Assembly (NCBI RefSeq): GCF_013409065.1
Contig: NZ_JACBZP010000001.1
Span: 2,170,001 to 2,234,000, forward strand
Length of the DNA stretch: 64,000 nt
Reading direction: 5' to 3'
Source of the DNA: Spelaeicoccus albus
GTDB lineage: Bacteria > Actinomycetota > Actinomycetes > Actinomycetales > Brevibacteriaceae
Part shown: piece by piece, positions 43,027 to 52,117 of the stretch
Numbering within the stretch: position 1 is the first letter of the stretch
How the letters are laid out: each line of letters starts with the position of its first letter
The notes under the pieces: model-generated
Databases searched by the model: none
Told to the model about the DNA's origin: nothing
The model's input: the letters and a program-made list of their open reading frames with translations, nothing else
Translations under genes and position numbers: made by a program

Positions 43027-43971
43027 ATGAATCCCCGCCCCGAAGCGCGGAATGCCGCGGCGTCCGCCGAACCGCACGCAGCGCCGGAAGGTCCACCGCT
43101 GACCCGGCGCGAGCTTCGCGAACGCGAAAAGCACCGGGACGCGGAATCGGTCGCAGTACCCCCGCGCGCCGGCCGCGATTTGCGCGCCGCGATCCCGGTC
43201 GGCCTGGTCATTGGCGCCGCGTTTGTCGCGTCCTTGGTCTTCAACCCCGTCTATTTCGTCTTCATCGCCGGCATCGCGGCCGGAGCGGCATTGTGGGAAT
43301 TCGGGACGGCGCTGCACCGCACCGGGGTGGCAGTGCCGCGGTTGCCGCTCGTCGTCGGCGGTGCCCTGATCGTCATCGCCACGTATTTCGGCGGGCAGGA
43401 AGCGCAGTGGCTCACGTTTGCGCTGGCGGCCGGCGCCGTCCTGCTGTGGTGCGTGCTCGACCGCAGCCCCGGCCCCATCGTGCAAGCAGGTCTCGGGGTG
43501 TTTGCGCTCGGCTACATCGGGCTGCTGGCGAGCTTTGCCACGCTGATGGTCGCGCACTTCGACGGGTCCCGGCAGGTCATCGTGTTCTTGGCGATGGTGG
43601 TGGCCAACGACGTCGGCGGATACGTTCTCGGCGTCTTGATCGGCAAGCATCCCATTGCGCCGTCGGTGAGCCCGAAGAAATCGTGGGAAGGGTTCCTCGG
43701 ATCGGCGGTGCTGGCAGTAGCCGTTGGAATCTGGCTGATCGTGTGGCTTTTGGACGGGCCGGTGTGGACCGGCGTCGTATTCGGCATCGTCATTGCGATC
43801 ATCGCGACCCTTGGCGACTTCTCCGAGTCGATGATCAAACGCGACCTTGACCTCAAAGACATGGGAACCCTGCTCCCCGGCCACGGCGGCGTGATGGACC
43901 GGCTCGACTCGATTCTGCCCGTGGCGCCCATCGCTTACCTCTTGTTTCTCATACTCCCCGGATTGAGCTGA
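43027..43971 (+). CDS. cdsA: Phosphatidate cytidylyltransferase
   Basis: The 314-residue integral membrane enzyme makes CDP-diacylglycerol from phosphatidate and CTP. A charged N-terminus of about 50 residues is followed by roughly eight membrane segments. The CdsA signature SPKKSWEGFLGS and the downstream GDFSESMIKRDLDLKDMGTL block with GHGGVMDRLDS are intact. It closes the pyrH-frr-cdsA unit. Confidence 0.94.
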   Translation: MNPRPEARNAAASAEPHAAPEGPPLTRRELREREKHRDAESVAVPPRAGRDLRAAIPVGLVIGAAFVASLVFNPVYFVFIAGIAAGAALWEFGTALHRTGVAVPRLPLVVGGALIVIATYFGGQEAQWLTFALAAGAVLLWCVLDRSPGPIVQAGLGVFALGYIGLLASFATLMVAHFDGSRQVIVFLAMVVANDVGGYVLGVLIGKHPIAPSVSPKKSWEGFLGSAVLAVAVGIWLIVWLLDGPVWTGVVFGIVIAIIATLGDFSESMIKRDLDLKDMGTLLPGHGGVMDRLDSILPVAPIAYLLFLILPGLS

Positions 43972-43975
43972 CCGC

Positions 43976-44530
43976 ATGCATATCCACCTTGTCCGCCACG
44001 GCACCCCGCTGATCGACCTCAACCGTCAGCCGTCCGAGTGGGACCTCGACCCGAAGGGCCTTGCGGAGGTCGACCGGCTCGCGTCCTCGGGAGTGCTGCC
44101 CGGCGACGCCCGATGGGTGTCCTCCAATGAGCCAAAAGCCGTGCAGACCGCCAACCGGCTCACCGATAAGACGGTCGAAACCGACTCGCGGCTGTGCGAG
44201 CAAAAGCGTCCGAGCAGCTGGGTGAAGGATTTCGCCATCCACATTCATCGCACCCTCGTAACCGAAGCGGCAAGCGTTGCCGACGGGTGGGAGCCCGCTG
44301 CCGAAACCCGCTCGCGAGTTGCCGAGGCCGCCCGCGCCATCATGGAATCGACGCCGGGGCGCGACCTCGTACTGGTCGGCCACTCGACCCCGTGGCTGCT
44401 GCTGGTGAGCGAGTTGACGGGGCGGCCGGTCGACCTTGCCGCATGGGAACGGATGATGATGCCCGACTACTGCATGCTTGACGATTCTTCGTTGACGGTT
44501 CCGTGGGGATCGTGGGCGGCCGCCGCATGA
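43976..44530 (+). CDS. Histidine phosphatase superfamily protein
   Basis: The 184-residue protein has the catalytic RHG motif at residues 7-9 (MHIHLVRHGTP) and the second histidine at H136 in LVLVGHSTPW, as in phosphoglycerate-mutase-like phosphatases. The usual SSxxxRAxQT segment reads SSNEPKAVQTA. The substrate is unknown. It lies 4 bases after cdsA and overlaps the flavoprotein gene that follows (ATGA), so it may be cotranscribed with both. Confidence 0.85.
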   Translation: MHIHLVRHGTPLIDLNRQPSEWDLDPKGLAEVDRLASSGVLPGDARWVSSNEPKAVQTANRLTDKTVETDSRLCEQKRPSSWVKDFAIHIHRTLVTEAASVADGWEPAAETRSRVAEAARAIMESTPGRDLVLVGHSTPWLLLVSELTGRPVDLAAWERMMMPDYCMLDDSSLTVPWGSWAAAA

Positions 44531-45900
44531 GCGTGGCATCCGACCTGCGCGCCATCGTCACGGCCGGCGTGGTCGTCGACGATCCGGACGTGCTGGGGTC
44601 GTACTCGCACGACGACGCCGAATGGGCGCCGTACGGCCGGCCGGCCGCCCTGGTACGGGCCGCGACAACCGCCGATGTGGCGGCCGTCGTGACCTACTGC
44701 GCAGAGCACGGCGTGCCGGTCGTGCCGCGCGGCGCAGGCACCGGCTTGTCCGGCGGCGCCAATGCGCTGGCCGGATGCGTCGTCGTCAGCCTCGACGGCA
44801 TGACCGCCGTGAAGGAGATCAATGCCTCCGAGCGCTTGGCGGTGTGCGAGCCCGGGGTGATCGGCGACGACCTTCGGGCCGCCGCCGGCGACCACGGCCT
44901 GTGGTATCCGCCGGACCCGGCGAGCGCGCCCTGGTCGACAATTGGCGGAAACGTCGCCACCGGCGCCGGGGGAGTGTGCTGCGTCAAATACGGCGTCACC
45001 CTCGACTACGTGCTCGAACTCGAAGTCGTGACCGGAACCGGCGCCGTCGTCCGGTTGGGCCGCCGCACGGCCAAGGGAGTTGCCGGGTACGACTTGCGCG
45101 CGCTGATGGTCGGCTCCGAGGGCACGCTCGGCATCGTCACCGAGATCACCGTCAAACTGCTTCCGGCCCGTGCGCCCGAACGCACAATTGCCGGCTATTT
45201 CGACACGGTCGTGGACGCCGGCCGGGCGGTTGCGGCAGTTGCCGACGCCGGCCTCGTCCCGTCGGCCCTGGAACTGGTCGACAAGGAATGCCTGGCGGCC
45301 GTCGACAAGTGGAAGAACATGGGGCTGTCGGTGGACGCCGACGTCGTCCTGCTCGGTCGGATCGACACGCCCGGCAGCGAAGGCGACGACGAGGCCGAAC
45401 GGATGCGCCGCGCATTCGAATCGGGCGGTGCGACGTTTGCCGTGGTGTCCGCCGATCAGCAGGAGGCCGACGCGTTGTTCGCTGCGCGGCGGCTGGCGTA
45501 TCCGGCGCTGGAACGGCTGGGGCCGGTGCTGACCGAAGACGTGGTCGTGCCGAAGGCGAAGGTTCCCGAGATGTTGGCCAGTATTCAGGCCGCAGCCGCC
45601 CGGCACGACACGCATATCGCCAATATCGCCCATGCCGGCGACGGTAATCTGCATCCGCTGCTCATCACGCCGGTCGGCGACGAGGCGGCCCGGACCCGCG
45701 CGCAGGCCGCGTTCGACGACATCATTGCGGCGGCTCTCGAGCTGGGCGGCACCGTGACGGGCGAGCACGGCGTCGGGCTGCTCAAGCGGGACGGGCTGCG
45801 CCGCGAGCTCGGCCCCGACGTGCTGGCCATGCAGCAGGCGGTGCGCCGGGCACTCGATCCGCACGGCATCATGAACCCGGGCAAGGTATTTCACGCCTGA
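44527..45900 (+). CDS. FAD-linked oxidase (glycolate/D-lactate dehydrogenase-like)
   Basis: The 457-residue flavoprotein resembles GlcD and D-lactate dehydrogenases. The PCMH FAD-binding domain has [36 protein letters not shown] and [21 protein letters not shown]. The C-terminal domain has [11 protein letters not shown] with a probable active-site histidine, and [13 protein letters not shown] 44527 overlaps the phosphatase stop. The oxidised 2-hydroxyacid cannot be told. No iron-sulfur partner subunits are adjacent. Confidence 0.86.
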   Translation: MSVASDLRAIVTAGVVVDDPDVLGSYSHDDAEWAPYGRPAALVRAATTADVAAVVTYCAEHGVPVVPRGAGTGLSGGANALAGCVVVSLDGMTAVKEINASERLAVCEPGVIGDDLRAAAGDHGLWYPPDPASAPWSTIGGNVATGAGGVCCVKYGVTLDYVLELEVVTGTGAVVRLGRRTAKGVAGYDLRALMVGSEGTLGIVTEITVKLLPARAPERTIAGYFDTVVDAGRAVAAVADAGLVPSALELVDKECLAAVDKWKNMGLSVDADVVLLGRIDTPGSEGDDEAERMRRAFESGGATFAVVSADQQEADALFAARRLAYPALERLGPVLTEDVVVPKAKVPEMLASIQAAAARHDTHIANIAHAGDGNLHPLLITPVGDEAARTRAQAAFDDIIAAALELGGTVTGEHGVGLLKRDGLRRELGPDVLAMQQAVRRALDPHGIMNPGKVFHA

Positions 45901-45939
45901 GCGTCGGCGCCCATTCCGGTCCGGCGGGTGCGTTCATGA

Positions 45940-45945
45940 AACAAT
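45940..45945 (+). promoter_or_regulatory. Possible -10 box of rlmN
   Basis: AACAAT lies 7 bases before the ATG, matching leaderless spacing. The AGGAA between them is only 2 bases from the start, too close for a normal ribosome binding site. Confidence 0.35.
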
Positions 45946-45952
45946 AGGAACA

Positions 45953-47116
45953 ATGTCTCCAGTCCAGCCTCAAGTCGCCCCTGAGCCGGCGGGCCGTCCG
46001 CTACTGCAATTCAAGTCGCCGCGACGGAAACAGCCGCCTGCCCACTTGGCAGACCTCGACATGGATGCGCGTGCGGCCAGGGCCGAGGAACTCGGCGTCC
46101 AAGCCTATCGCGCCAAGCAACTCTCCATGCACTATTTCGAGCGGGGCATCGTCGAACCGGAGCAGATGACCGACCTGCCTGCCGGCGCCCGCGAGCAGTT
46201 CGTCCCCGAGATGTTGCCGACGCTGCTGACCAAAGTCCACGAACTGCGCACGGACGACGGGCGCACCATCAAGTTCTTGTGGCGTCTCTTTGACGGCGCG
46301 CTCGTCGAGTCGGTGCTCATGCGGTATCCCGGACGCATCACGCTGTGCGTGTCGTCGCAGTGCGGATGCGGGATGAATTGCCCGTTCTGCGCGACGGGCC
46401 AGGCAGGCCTGACCCGCAATATGTCGACTGCCGAAATCGTCGATCAAGTCGTGCAGGCCAACCGCGTCATTGCCGCCGGAGGGCTCGGCCCCGCCGAACA
46501 CGACGGCGAAAAGGTCACCAACATCGTCTTCATGGGCATGGGGGAACCGCTCGCCAACTATAAGCGCGTCATCACGGCGGTGCGCCGATTCACCGAAGAA
46601 GCGCCGTCGGGCCTTGGCATGTCGGCCCGGCACGTCACGCTGTCGACCGTCGGCCTCGTGCCGGCCATCCGCAAGCTGGCTGCCGAGGACATCCCCGTCA
46701 CTTTTGCGCTGTCCTTGCACGCGCCGGACGACGAACTGCGCGACAAGATCATCCCGGTCAACACCCGGTGGAAAGTCGATGAGGCCATCGACGCGGCACA
46801 CGAATATTTCGAGATCACCGGCAGGCGCGTGAGCATCGAGTACGCTCTGATCAAGGATATGAACGATCACGGATGGCGGGCCGATCTGCTGGCCAAAAAG
46901 CTCAACGCGCGCGGCCGCGGTTGGGTGCACGTCAACCCGATCCCGTTGAACCCGACGCCCGGAAGCATTTGGACGGCGTCGGACCCGCGGGTGGAGGAAG
47001 AGTTCATCCGCCGGCTGCGCGCCGGCGGCATTCCGACGACGCTCCGGGACACCCGGGGACGCGAAATCGACGGCGCGTGCGGTCAGTTGGCCGCCGATCC
47101 AAGAGGAGAAGAGTAA
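45953..47116 (+). CDS. rlmN: Dual-specificity RNA methyltransferase RlmN
   Basis: The 387-residue radical SAM enzyme methylates C2 of A2503 in 23S rRNA and A37 in some tRNAs. The cluster-binding CxxxCxxC is C139, C143 and C146 ([12 protein letters not shown]); [38 protein letters not shown] and the C-terminal GACGQL with the methyl-carrying cysteine are present. The DivIVA-domain gene begins immediately after the TAA. Confidence 0.96.
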   Translation: MSPVQPQVAPEPAGRPLLQFKSPRRKQPPAHLADLDMDARAARAEELGVQAYRAKQLSMHYFERGIVEPEQMTDLPAGAREQFVPEMLPTLLTKVHELRTDDGRTIKFLWRLFDGALVESVLMRYPGRITLCVSSQCGCGMNCPFCATGQAGLTRNMSTAEIVDQVVQANRVIAAGGLGPAEHDGEKVTNIVFMGMGEPLANYKRVITAVRRFTEEAPSGLGMSARHVTLSTVGLVPAIRKLAAEDIPVTFALSLHAPDDELRDKIIPVNTRWKVDEAIDAAHEYFEITGRRVSIEYALIKDMNDHGWRADLLAKKLNARGRGWVHVNPIPLNPTPGSIWTASDPRVEEEFIRRLRAGGIPTTLRDTRGREIDGACGQLAADPRGEE

Positions 47117-47674
47117 GTGAGCTCCACGTTTCCAACTGTCACGGGCATGAAAAACGGGTACGACCCCCAGCAGGTCGATGACTTCTTTGCCCGTGCCCGG
47201 GACTCGTTCGAACGCGACGACCCCGCCGATGGTGATGTGGACGCGCACGACGTGCGAACAGCCGGATTCGACTTGATTCGCCGCGGCTACCATGTGGCGG
47301 TCGTCGATGCCGCGCTCGACCGGCTCGAGGACGCGTTCGCGGCCCGCAACCGCGAGCGCATCATTGCCGAAAAGGGCGAGGACGCGTGGCTGAGCTATCT
47401 CGGCCGCTCTGCGGCCACGTTACGCGGGCGACTCGACCGGCCGGACGGCGAACGGTTCGATTACGCCGACCGATCGGCTCCCGGTTATGAACCGGCCGAC
47501 GTGGACGCTTTGTGCGCCAAGCTGTCCGGCTATTTCGCCGAGGGAGTGCCCATGAGCGTCGACGAAGCACGACGAGCCGTGTTCCGCACGCGCAAGGGGC
47601 CGAACGGGTACCGGGAAAGCCAGGTTGATGCGTTCCTCGACCGCGTCGTGGAGATCATGGCCGCCGTCGACTAG
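47117..47674 (+). CDS. DivIVA-domain protein
   Basis: The 185-residue protein contains short DivIVA-like motifs at both ends: FPTVTGMKNGYDPQQVDDFFARA and FRTRKGPNGYRESQVDAFLD. The middle part is rich in Arg, Asp and Glu. Such proteins are common in actinobacteria and are thought to associate with membranes or polar growth machinery. The exact role is unknown. Its GTG directly follows the rlmN stop, with the AGAGGAGAAG ribosome binding site inside rlmN. Confidence 0.8.
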   Translation: MSSTFPTVTGMKNGYDPQQVDDFFARARDSFERDDPADGDVDAHDVRTAGFDLIRRGYHVAVVDAALDRLEDAFAARNRERIIAEKGEDAWLSYLGRSAATLRGRLDRPDGERFDYADRSAPGYEPADVDALCAKLSGYFAEGVPMSVDEARRAVFRTRKGPNGYRESQVDAFLDRVVEIMAAVD

Positions 47675-47680
47675 CGGCTG

Positions 47681-47686
47681 TAAGGT
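47681..47686 (+). promoter_or_regulatory. -10 box of prpE
   Basis: TAAGGT lies about 20 bases before the ATG, followed by a strong AGGAGG ribosome binding site (47694-47699). Confidence 0.4.
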
Positions 47687-47706
47687 CTTTCTCAGGAGGT
47701 AGGTCG

Positions 47707-49587
47707 ATGTCATCGTATTCCGGGCAGTACCGCGAAAGCATGGACGATCCCGAAGGATTCTGGGCCCGCGCCGCGGACGACATCAGATGGATCCGCCGGC
47801 CCGAGAAGATCTTGGATCGATCGAACGCGCCGTTCTACCGCTGGTTCCCGGACGGAACGTTGAATGTCGCCTATAACGCTCTCGACAGGCACGTCATCGA
47901 AGGCCGCGGAGATCAAGCCGCGCTGATCTACGATTCGCCGGTGACCGGCACCAAGAAGACCTATACGTACGTCGACCTGCTCGACAGGGTCGCCAAATTC
48001 GCCGGCGCCCTGCGCCGCCTCGGCGTGGACAAGGGCGACCGCGTCGTCATCTACATGCCGATGGTCCCCGAAGCCGTGATCGCCATGCTGGCAAGCGCCC
48101 GGCTCGGCGCCGTCCACTCCGTCGTCTTCGGCGGATTCGGCTCGCACGAGCTGGCCAGCCGCATCGACGACGTGCAGCCGGCAGTCGTTGTTGCGGCGTC
48201 CTGCGGGGTCGAACCCTCCCGAGTGGTTCCGTACCGGCCCATGCTCGACGACGCGCTCGAGCTCGCCGCGCACAAACCCGGCGCCATAGTGATGCTTCAG
48301 CGCGAACAGTGCACCGTCGAGCTGCACGATGGCGAATACGACTTCGAACGGCTGCAGCGCGACGCGTCGATCGACCCCGCCGAAGCCGTCGAGGTCGCGG
48401 CCACCGACCCGTTCTACGTGCTTTACACGTCCGGATCGACGGGCAAGCCGAAAGGAATCGTGCGCGACGGCGGATCCGCCGTCGCGCTGCGCTGGTCCAT
48501 GACGAACCTGTACAACATCCGCCCGGGTGACGTGTTCTTCACGGCAAGCGACATCGGCTGGGTCGTCGGTCACAGCTATATCGTGTATGCGCCCTTGCTG
48601 ATTGGCGCGACAACAGTCCTGTTCGAAGGCAAGCCCGTCGGCACGCCCGACTCGGGAACGTTTTGGCGCATCATTTCCGAATACGGAGTCAAGGCCATCT
48701 TCACGGCGCCCACCGCATTCCGCGCCATCAAACGCGACGACCCGGACGGCGAACGGATCGGCGACTACGACCTCGGCTCGCTGGAAACGGTGTTCCTGGC
48801 CGGTGAACGACTCGACCCGGGCACGTACCACTGGGCGCGGGAGGTCCTGGACCGGCCGGTCATCGACAACTGGTGGCAGACCGAGACCGGCTGGCCGGTG
48901 GCCACGAACCCGCGCGGCATCGAGCCGCTCCCGGTCAAGCCGGGATCTCCCACGGTGCCGGTTCCCGGGTACGACCTGCAGGTGTTGGCCACCGACGGGC
49001 GGCAGGCCGAACCGGGGGCCGAGGGCGCTCTGGTGATCAAACTCCCGTTGCCGCCCGGCACGCTCACCACGGTCTGGGGCGACGACGACCGATACGTGAG
49101 CAGCTACTTGTCGGCATTCGACGGCTACTATCTGACCGGCGACGGCGGCTATTTCGACGACGACGGATACGTGTACGTGATGGGGCGCACCGACGACGTC
49201 ATCAATGTGGCGGGACACCGCTTGTCGACGGGGCAGATCGAGGCGGTACTTGCCGACCATCCGGCCGTTGCCGAATGCGCCGTCATCGGGGCGGCCGATC
49301 CGCTCAAGGGCCAGTTGCCGCGCGGATTCGTCGTGCTGAAACGCGGTCTGGACGGCGATGTCGAAAGCCGAGTCCCGGACGAGCTGGTCGCGGCCGTGCG
49401 CGAACGCATCGGCGCCGTTGCGGCGTTCAAACGCGTGGACGTGGTGGACGCATTGCCCAAGACGCGGTCCGGCAAGATTCTGCGGCGCACCATGCGGCAG
49501 ATGGCGGACGGCGACGCGGCGGCCCCGCCGGCGACCATCGAGGACCCGGCGGTCCTCGAATCGCTGGCGCCGCTCTTCGGCGACTGA
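47707..49587 (+). CDS. prpE: Acyl-CoA synthetase, propionate--CoA ligase type
   Basis: The 626-residue AMP-forming ligase activates short-chain acids. The ACAS N-terminal domain (YRESMDDPEGFWA), the P-loop YTSGSTGKPKGIVRDGG, WWQTETGWP, GRTDDVINVAGHRLSTGQIE and the C-terminal KTRSGKILRR with the acetylatable lysine are present. IVRDGG and the overall length favour propionyl- over acetyl-CoA synthetase. It converges on the acyl-CoA dehydrogenase gene, so the neighbourhood may deal with acyl-CoA breakdown. Confidence 0.88.
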   Translation: MSSYSGQYRESMDDPEGFWARAADDIRWIRRPEKILDRSNAPFYRWFPDGTLNVAYNALDRHVIEGRGDQAALIYDSPVTGTKKTYTYVDLLDRVAKFAGALRRLGVDKGDRVVIYMPMVPEAVIAMLASARLGAVHSVVFGGFGSHELASRIDDVQPAVVVAASCGVEPSRVVPYRPMLDDALELAAHKPGAIVMLQREQCTVELHDGEYDFERLQRDASIDPAEAVEVAATDPFYVLYTSGSTGKPKGIVRDGGSAVALRWSMTNLYNIRPGDVFFTASDIGWVVGHSYIVYAPLLIGATTVLFEGKPVGTPDSGTFWRIISEYGVKAIFTAPTAFRAIKRDDPDGERIGDYDLGSLETVFLAGERLDPGTYHWAREVLDRPVIDNWWQTETGWPVATNPRGIEPLPVKPGSPTVPVPGYDLQVLATDGRQAEPGAEGALVIKLPLPPGTLTTVWGDDDRYVSSYLSAFDGYYLTGDGGYFDDDGYVYVMGRTDDVINVAGHRLSTGQIEAVLADHPAVAECAVIGAADPLKGQLPRGFVVLKRGLDGDVESRVPDELVAAVRERIGAVAAFKRVDVVDALPKTRSGKILRRTMRQMADGDAAAPPATIEDPAVLESLAPLFGD

Positions 49588-49651
49588 CCGGACGACGGCT
49601 TCACCCATGCGCCCACGCGGAACGGGGCGGCGCGGAACGGGGCTGCGCGAA

Positions 49652-50857
49652 TCAGGCGAACGCGTTGATGCCGGTCAGCGCACGTCCGACACTGAGCTGG
49701 TGAACCTCATGCGTGCCTTCATAGGTGAGCACCGTTTCAAGGTTCACGGCGTGCCGGATCGGGGAGTAGTCGGCAGTGATACCCGCGCCGCCCAGCACGG
49801 CACGCAGGTCGCGCGCAATGTTCATGGCCGTGTCGACGTTCGTCATCTTCCCGAGGCTGACCTGATCGGGCGTAATGGTGCCGGCATCTTTGAGCTTGCC
49901 CAAGTGAGCAGCCATCAGCGTGATCGCCGAGTACTGCGAAGTGGCATTCGCCAATTTGGCCTGGGTCAGCTGGAAGCCGGCAATCGGCCGGTTGAACTGC
50001 TCACGCGTTCCCGCATAGTCGATGGCCGTGGTCAACGCGTCACGGGCCGCGCCGGTGACGCCGAAGACTATGCCGAACCGTGCTTCGCTCAGGCACGTCA
50101 GCGGGCCGCGGAGGCCGCGCGCCTCGGGCAGCATGGCACTTGCCGGAAGCCGGACGCCGTCCAGCGTCACCTCGCCGGTGATCGAGGCGCGAAGCGAAAT
50201 CTTGTCGTGGATCTCGGCAACCGACACGCCGGGAGTGTCGGTGGGCACCACAAATCCGCGGATCGTCGGGTTTCCATTTTTGTCGGGCTCGTCGGTCTTG
50301 GCCCACACGATGACGACGTCGGAGACCGGCGCGTTCGTGATCCACATCTTGACGCCGTCCAGCACCCAGTCGGCGTCGTCGCCGGAACCGTCGCGCTTGG
50401 CCTTGGTGCGCATGCCGGCCGGATCCGATCCGGCATCGTGCTCGGTCAGGCCGAAGCAGCCGATCGCGTCGCCCGCGGCCAGCTTGGGCAGCCACTCCTG
50501 TTTCTGATCTTCCGAACCGAATCGGTGGATGGCGAACATGGCAAGTGATCCCTGCACCGACACCATGGACCGAAGCCCCGAGTCGACTGCTTCGAGCTCG
50601 CGGCACGCCAAACCGTACATGGTCGCCGACGTTCCCGCGCAGCCATAGCCTTCCAAGTGCATGCCGAGCAGCCCCAAGTCACCGAGCCCCTTCGACAGTT
50701 CACGGACGGGGAGAGTGCCTTCTTGGAAATAGCTGCCGATCTGCTCGCGGACGTGTTCGCCGAGCCATTGCCGCACGACTTTCGCCGAGTCGAGGTCTTC
50801 GCCGTCGAATACCGAGTCGATTCCGAGCAATTCATCCGGGGTCTGCGTCTTCGTCAT
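49652..50857 (-). CDS. Acyl-CoA dehydrogenase, glutaryl-CoA dehydrogenase-like
   Basis: The 401-residue flavoenzyme oxidises acyl-CoA thioesters. IGCFGLTEHDAGSDPAGM, WVLDGVKMWITNAPVSDVVIVWAKT, SEARFGIVFGVTGAARDAL, AREQFNRPI-like TREQFNRPIAGFQLTQ and the catalytic glutamate in TYEGTHEVHQL match glutaryl-CoA dehydrogenases better than medium-chain enzymes. Exact substrate remains inference. The start at 50857 lies 6 bases after an AACAAT box on the minus strand. It is divergent from dxr with 60 bases between the starts. Confidence 0.86.
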   Translation of the reverse strand: MTKTQTPDELLGIDSVFDGEDLDSAKVVRQWLGEHVREQIGSYFQEGTLPVRELSKGLGDLGLLGMHLEGYGCAGTSATMYGLACRELEAVDSGLRSMVSVQGSLAMFAIHRFGSEDQKQEWLPKLAAGDAIGCFGLTEHDAGSDPAGMRTKAKRDGSGDDADWVLDGVKMWITNAPVSDVVIVWAKTDEPDKNGNPTIRGFVVPTDTPGVSVAEIHDKISLRASITGEVTLDGVRLPASAMLPEARGLRGPLTCLSEARFGIVFGVTGAARDALTTAIDYAGTREQFNRPIAGFQLTQAKLANATSQYSAITLMAAHLGKLKDAGTITPDQVSLGKMTNVDTAMNIARDLRAVLGGAGITADYSPIRHAVNLETVLTYEGTHEVHQLSVGRALTGINAFA

Positions 50858-50863
50858 GAACCC

Positions 50864-50869
50864 ATTGTT
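50864..50869 (-). promoter_or_regulatory. -10 box of the acyl-CoA dehydrogenase gene (leaderless)
   Basis: On the minus strand AACAAT lies 6 bases before the ATG. The divergent dxr -10 box is only 36 bases away, so the two promoters overlap in their upstream parts. Confidence 0.4.
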
Positions 50870-50905
50870 GCGCATTCGCCTCAGCTGGCGCACAAGCAGG
50901 GATGG

Positions 50906-50911
50906 CAAGAT
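50906..50911 (+). promoter_or_regulatory. -10 box of dxr (leaderless)
   Basis: CAAGAT lies 6 bases before the GTG of dxr. No Shine-Dalgarno sequence is present. Confidence 0.4.
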
Positions 50912-50917
50912 GGTCGC

Positions 50918-52117
50918 GTGAGTTCCAAGAACATCGTGCTGCTCGGATCGACCGGATCCGTGGGCACGCAAACTGTCGACGTGGCGTTGGCAAATCCCGA
51001 CCGGTTGGCCATCACGGGCTTGGCCGCCGGCGCCAATGTCGAGCTGCTTGCCGAACAGGCGGTCCGGGTCGGCGCGCGCAGCGTGGCGCTTGCCGAGCCG
51101 ACGGATGAGGACGCCGTCCGGGCCGCCGTGAGTGCGGCGGCCGCACGTCAGGGCCTCCCCGACCCCCGCCCGTCCGTGACGACGGGGCCGGACGCGGCAG
51201 CCCGGTTGGCTGCCGATCCGCGGACTCGCGCCGACGTCGTCCTGAACGCCATTACCGGATCGGTCGGCTTGAAGCCGACTCTCGACGCTCTCGCCGCGGG
51301 TATCGACGTGGCCCTGGCCAATAAGGAATCGCTCATCGTGGGCGGCGACCTCGTGCTTGACGCCGCCGCGGCGTCCGGCGCTACGCTCATCCCCGTCGAC
51401 TCCGAGCATTCGGCAATCGCCCAAGCGCTCCGCGCCGGCACCGACGCGGAAGTCGACAGGCTGATCGTGACGGCGTCCGGCGGACCGTTCCGGGGCATGA
51501 GCCAAGACGAGATGCGGCACGTGACGCCGGCGCAGGCTTTGGCCCATCCGACGTGGGACATGGGCAAGGTCATCACCACGAATTCCGCCACACTCGTCAA
51601 CAAGGGACTCGAAGTCATTGAAGCGCACCTGCTGTTCGGCGTGCCGTTCGACCGGATCGACGTGGTCGTGCACCCTCAGTCGCAAGTGCATTCCATGGTG
51701 CAATTCGTGGACGGCGCGACTATCGCGCAGGTGTCGCCGCCCGATATGCGCCTGCCCATCGCCTACGCGCTCGGCACGCCGCAGCGCATTGCCGGTGCGG
51801 CACCGGCCAACGACTGGCGGGCGGCGTCCACCTGGACCTTCGAGCCGGTGGACGACGCGGCATTCCCGGCGCTCGGTCTGGCCCGGACCGTCGGGGCGGC
51901 CGGCGGCACGTTCCCGGCGGTGTTCAATGCTGCCAACGAGGAATGCGTGCTGGCGTTCCATGACGGCCGGCTCGGTTTCCTCGACATCATCGACACTGTC
52001 GCACGGGTCGTCGACAAGCACGAGCCGGACGGCGAGCTGACCTACGAGTCGGTATTGGCTGCCGAGGACTGGGCACGTGATCGGGCCCGCTCCCGCGTTG
52101 CCGAGGTGGCGTCATGA
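50918..52117 (+). CDS. dxr: 1-deoxy-D-xylulose 5-phosphate reductoisomerase
   Basis: The 399-residue NADPH enzyme makes 2-C-methyl-D-erythritol 4-phosphate, the committed step of the non-mevalonate isoprenoid pathway. VLLGSTGSVGTQTVDV binds NADPH. ANKESLIVGG, VDSEHSAIAQ, TASGGPFRG and HPTWDMGKVITTNSATLVNKGLE form the active site. GTG 50918 gives the conserved N-terminus. It overlaps the site-2 protease gene and lies just before ispG, another enzyme of the same pathway. Confidence 0.96.
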   Translation: MSSKNIVLLGSTGSVGTQTVDVALANPDRLAITGLAAGANVELLAEQAVRVGARSVALAEPTDEDAVRAAVSAAAARQGLPDPRPSVTTGPDAAARLAADPRTRADVVLNAITGSVGLKPTLDALAAGIDVALANKESLIVGGDLVLDAAAASGATLIPVDSEHSAIAQALRAGTDAEVDRLIVTASGGPFRGMSQDEMRHVTPAQALAHPTWDMGKVITTNSATLVNKGLEVIEAHLLFGVPFDRIDVVVHPQSQVHSMVQFVDGATIAQVSPPDMRLPIAYALGTPQRIAGAAPANDWRAASTWTFEPVDDAAFPALGLARTVGAAGGTFPAVFNAANEECVLAFHDGRLGFLDIIDTVARVVDKHEPDGELTYESVLAAEDWARDRARSRVAEVAS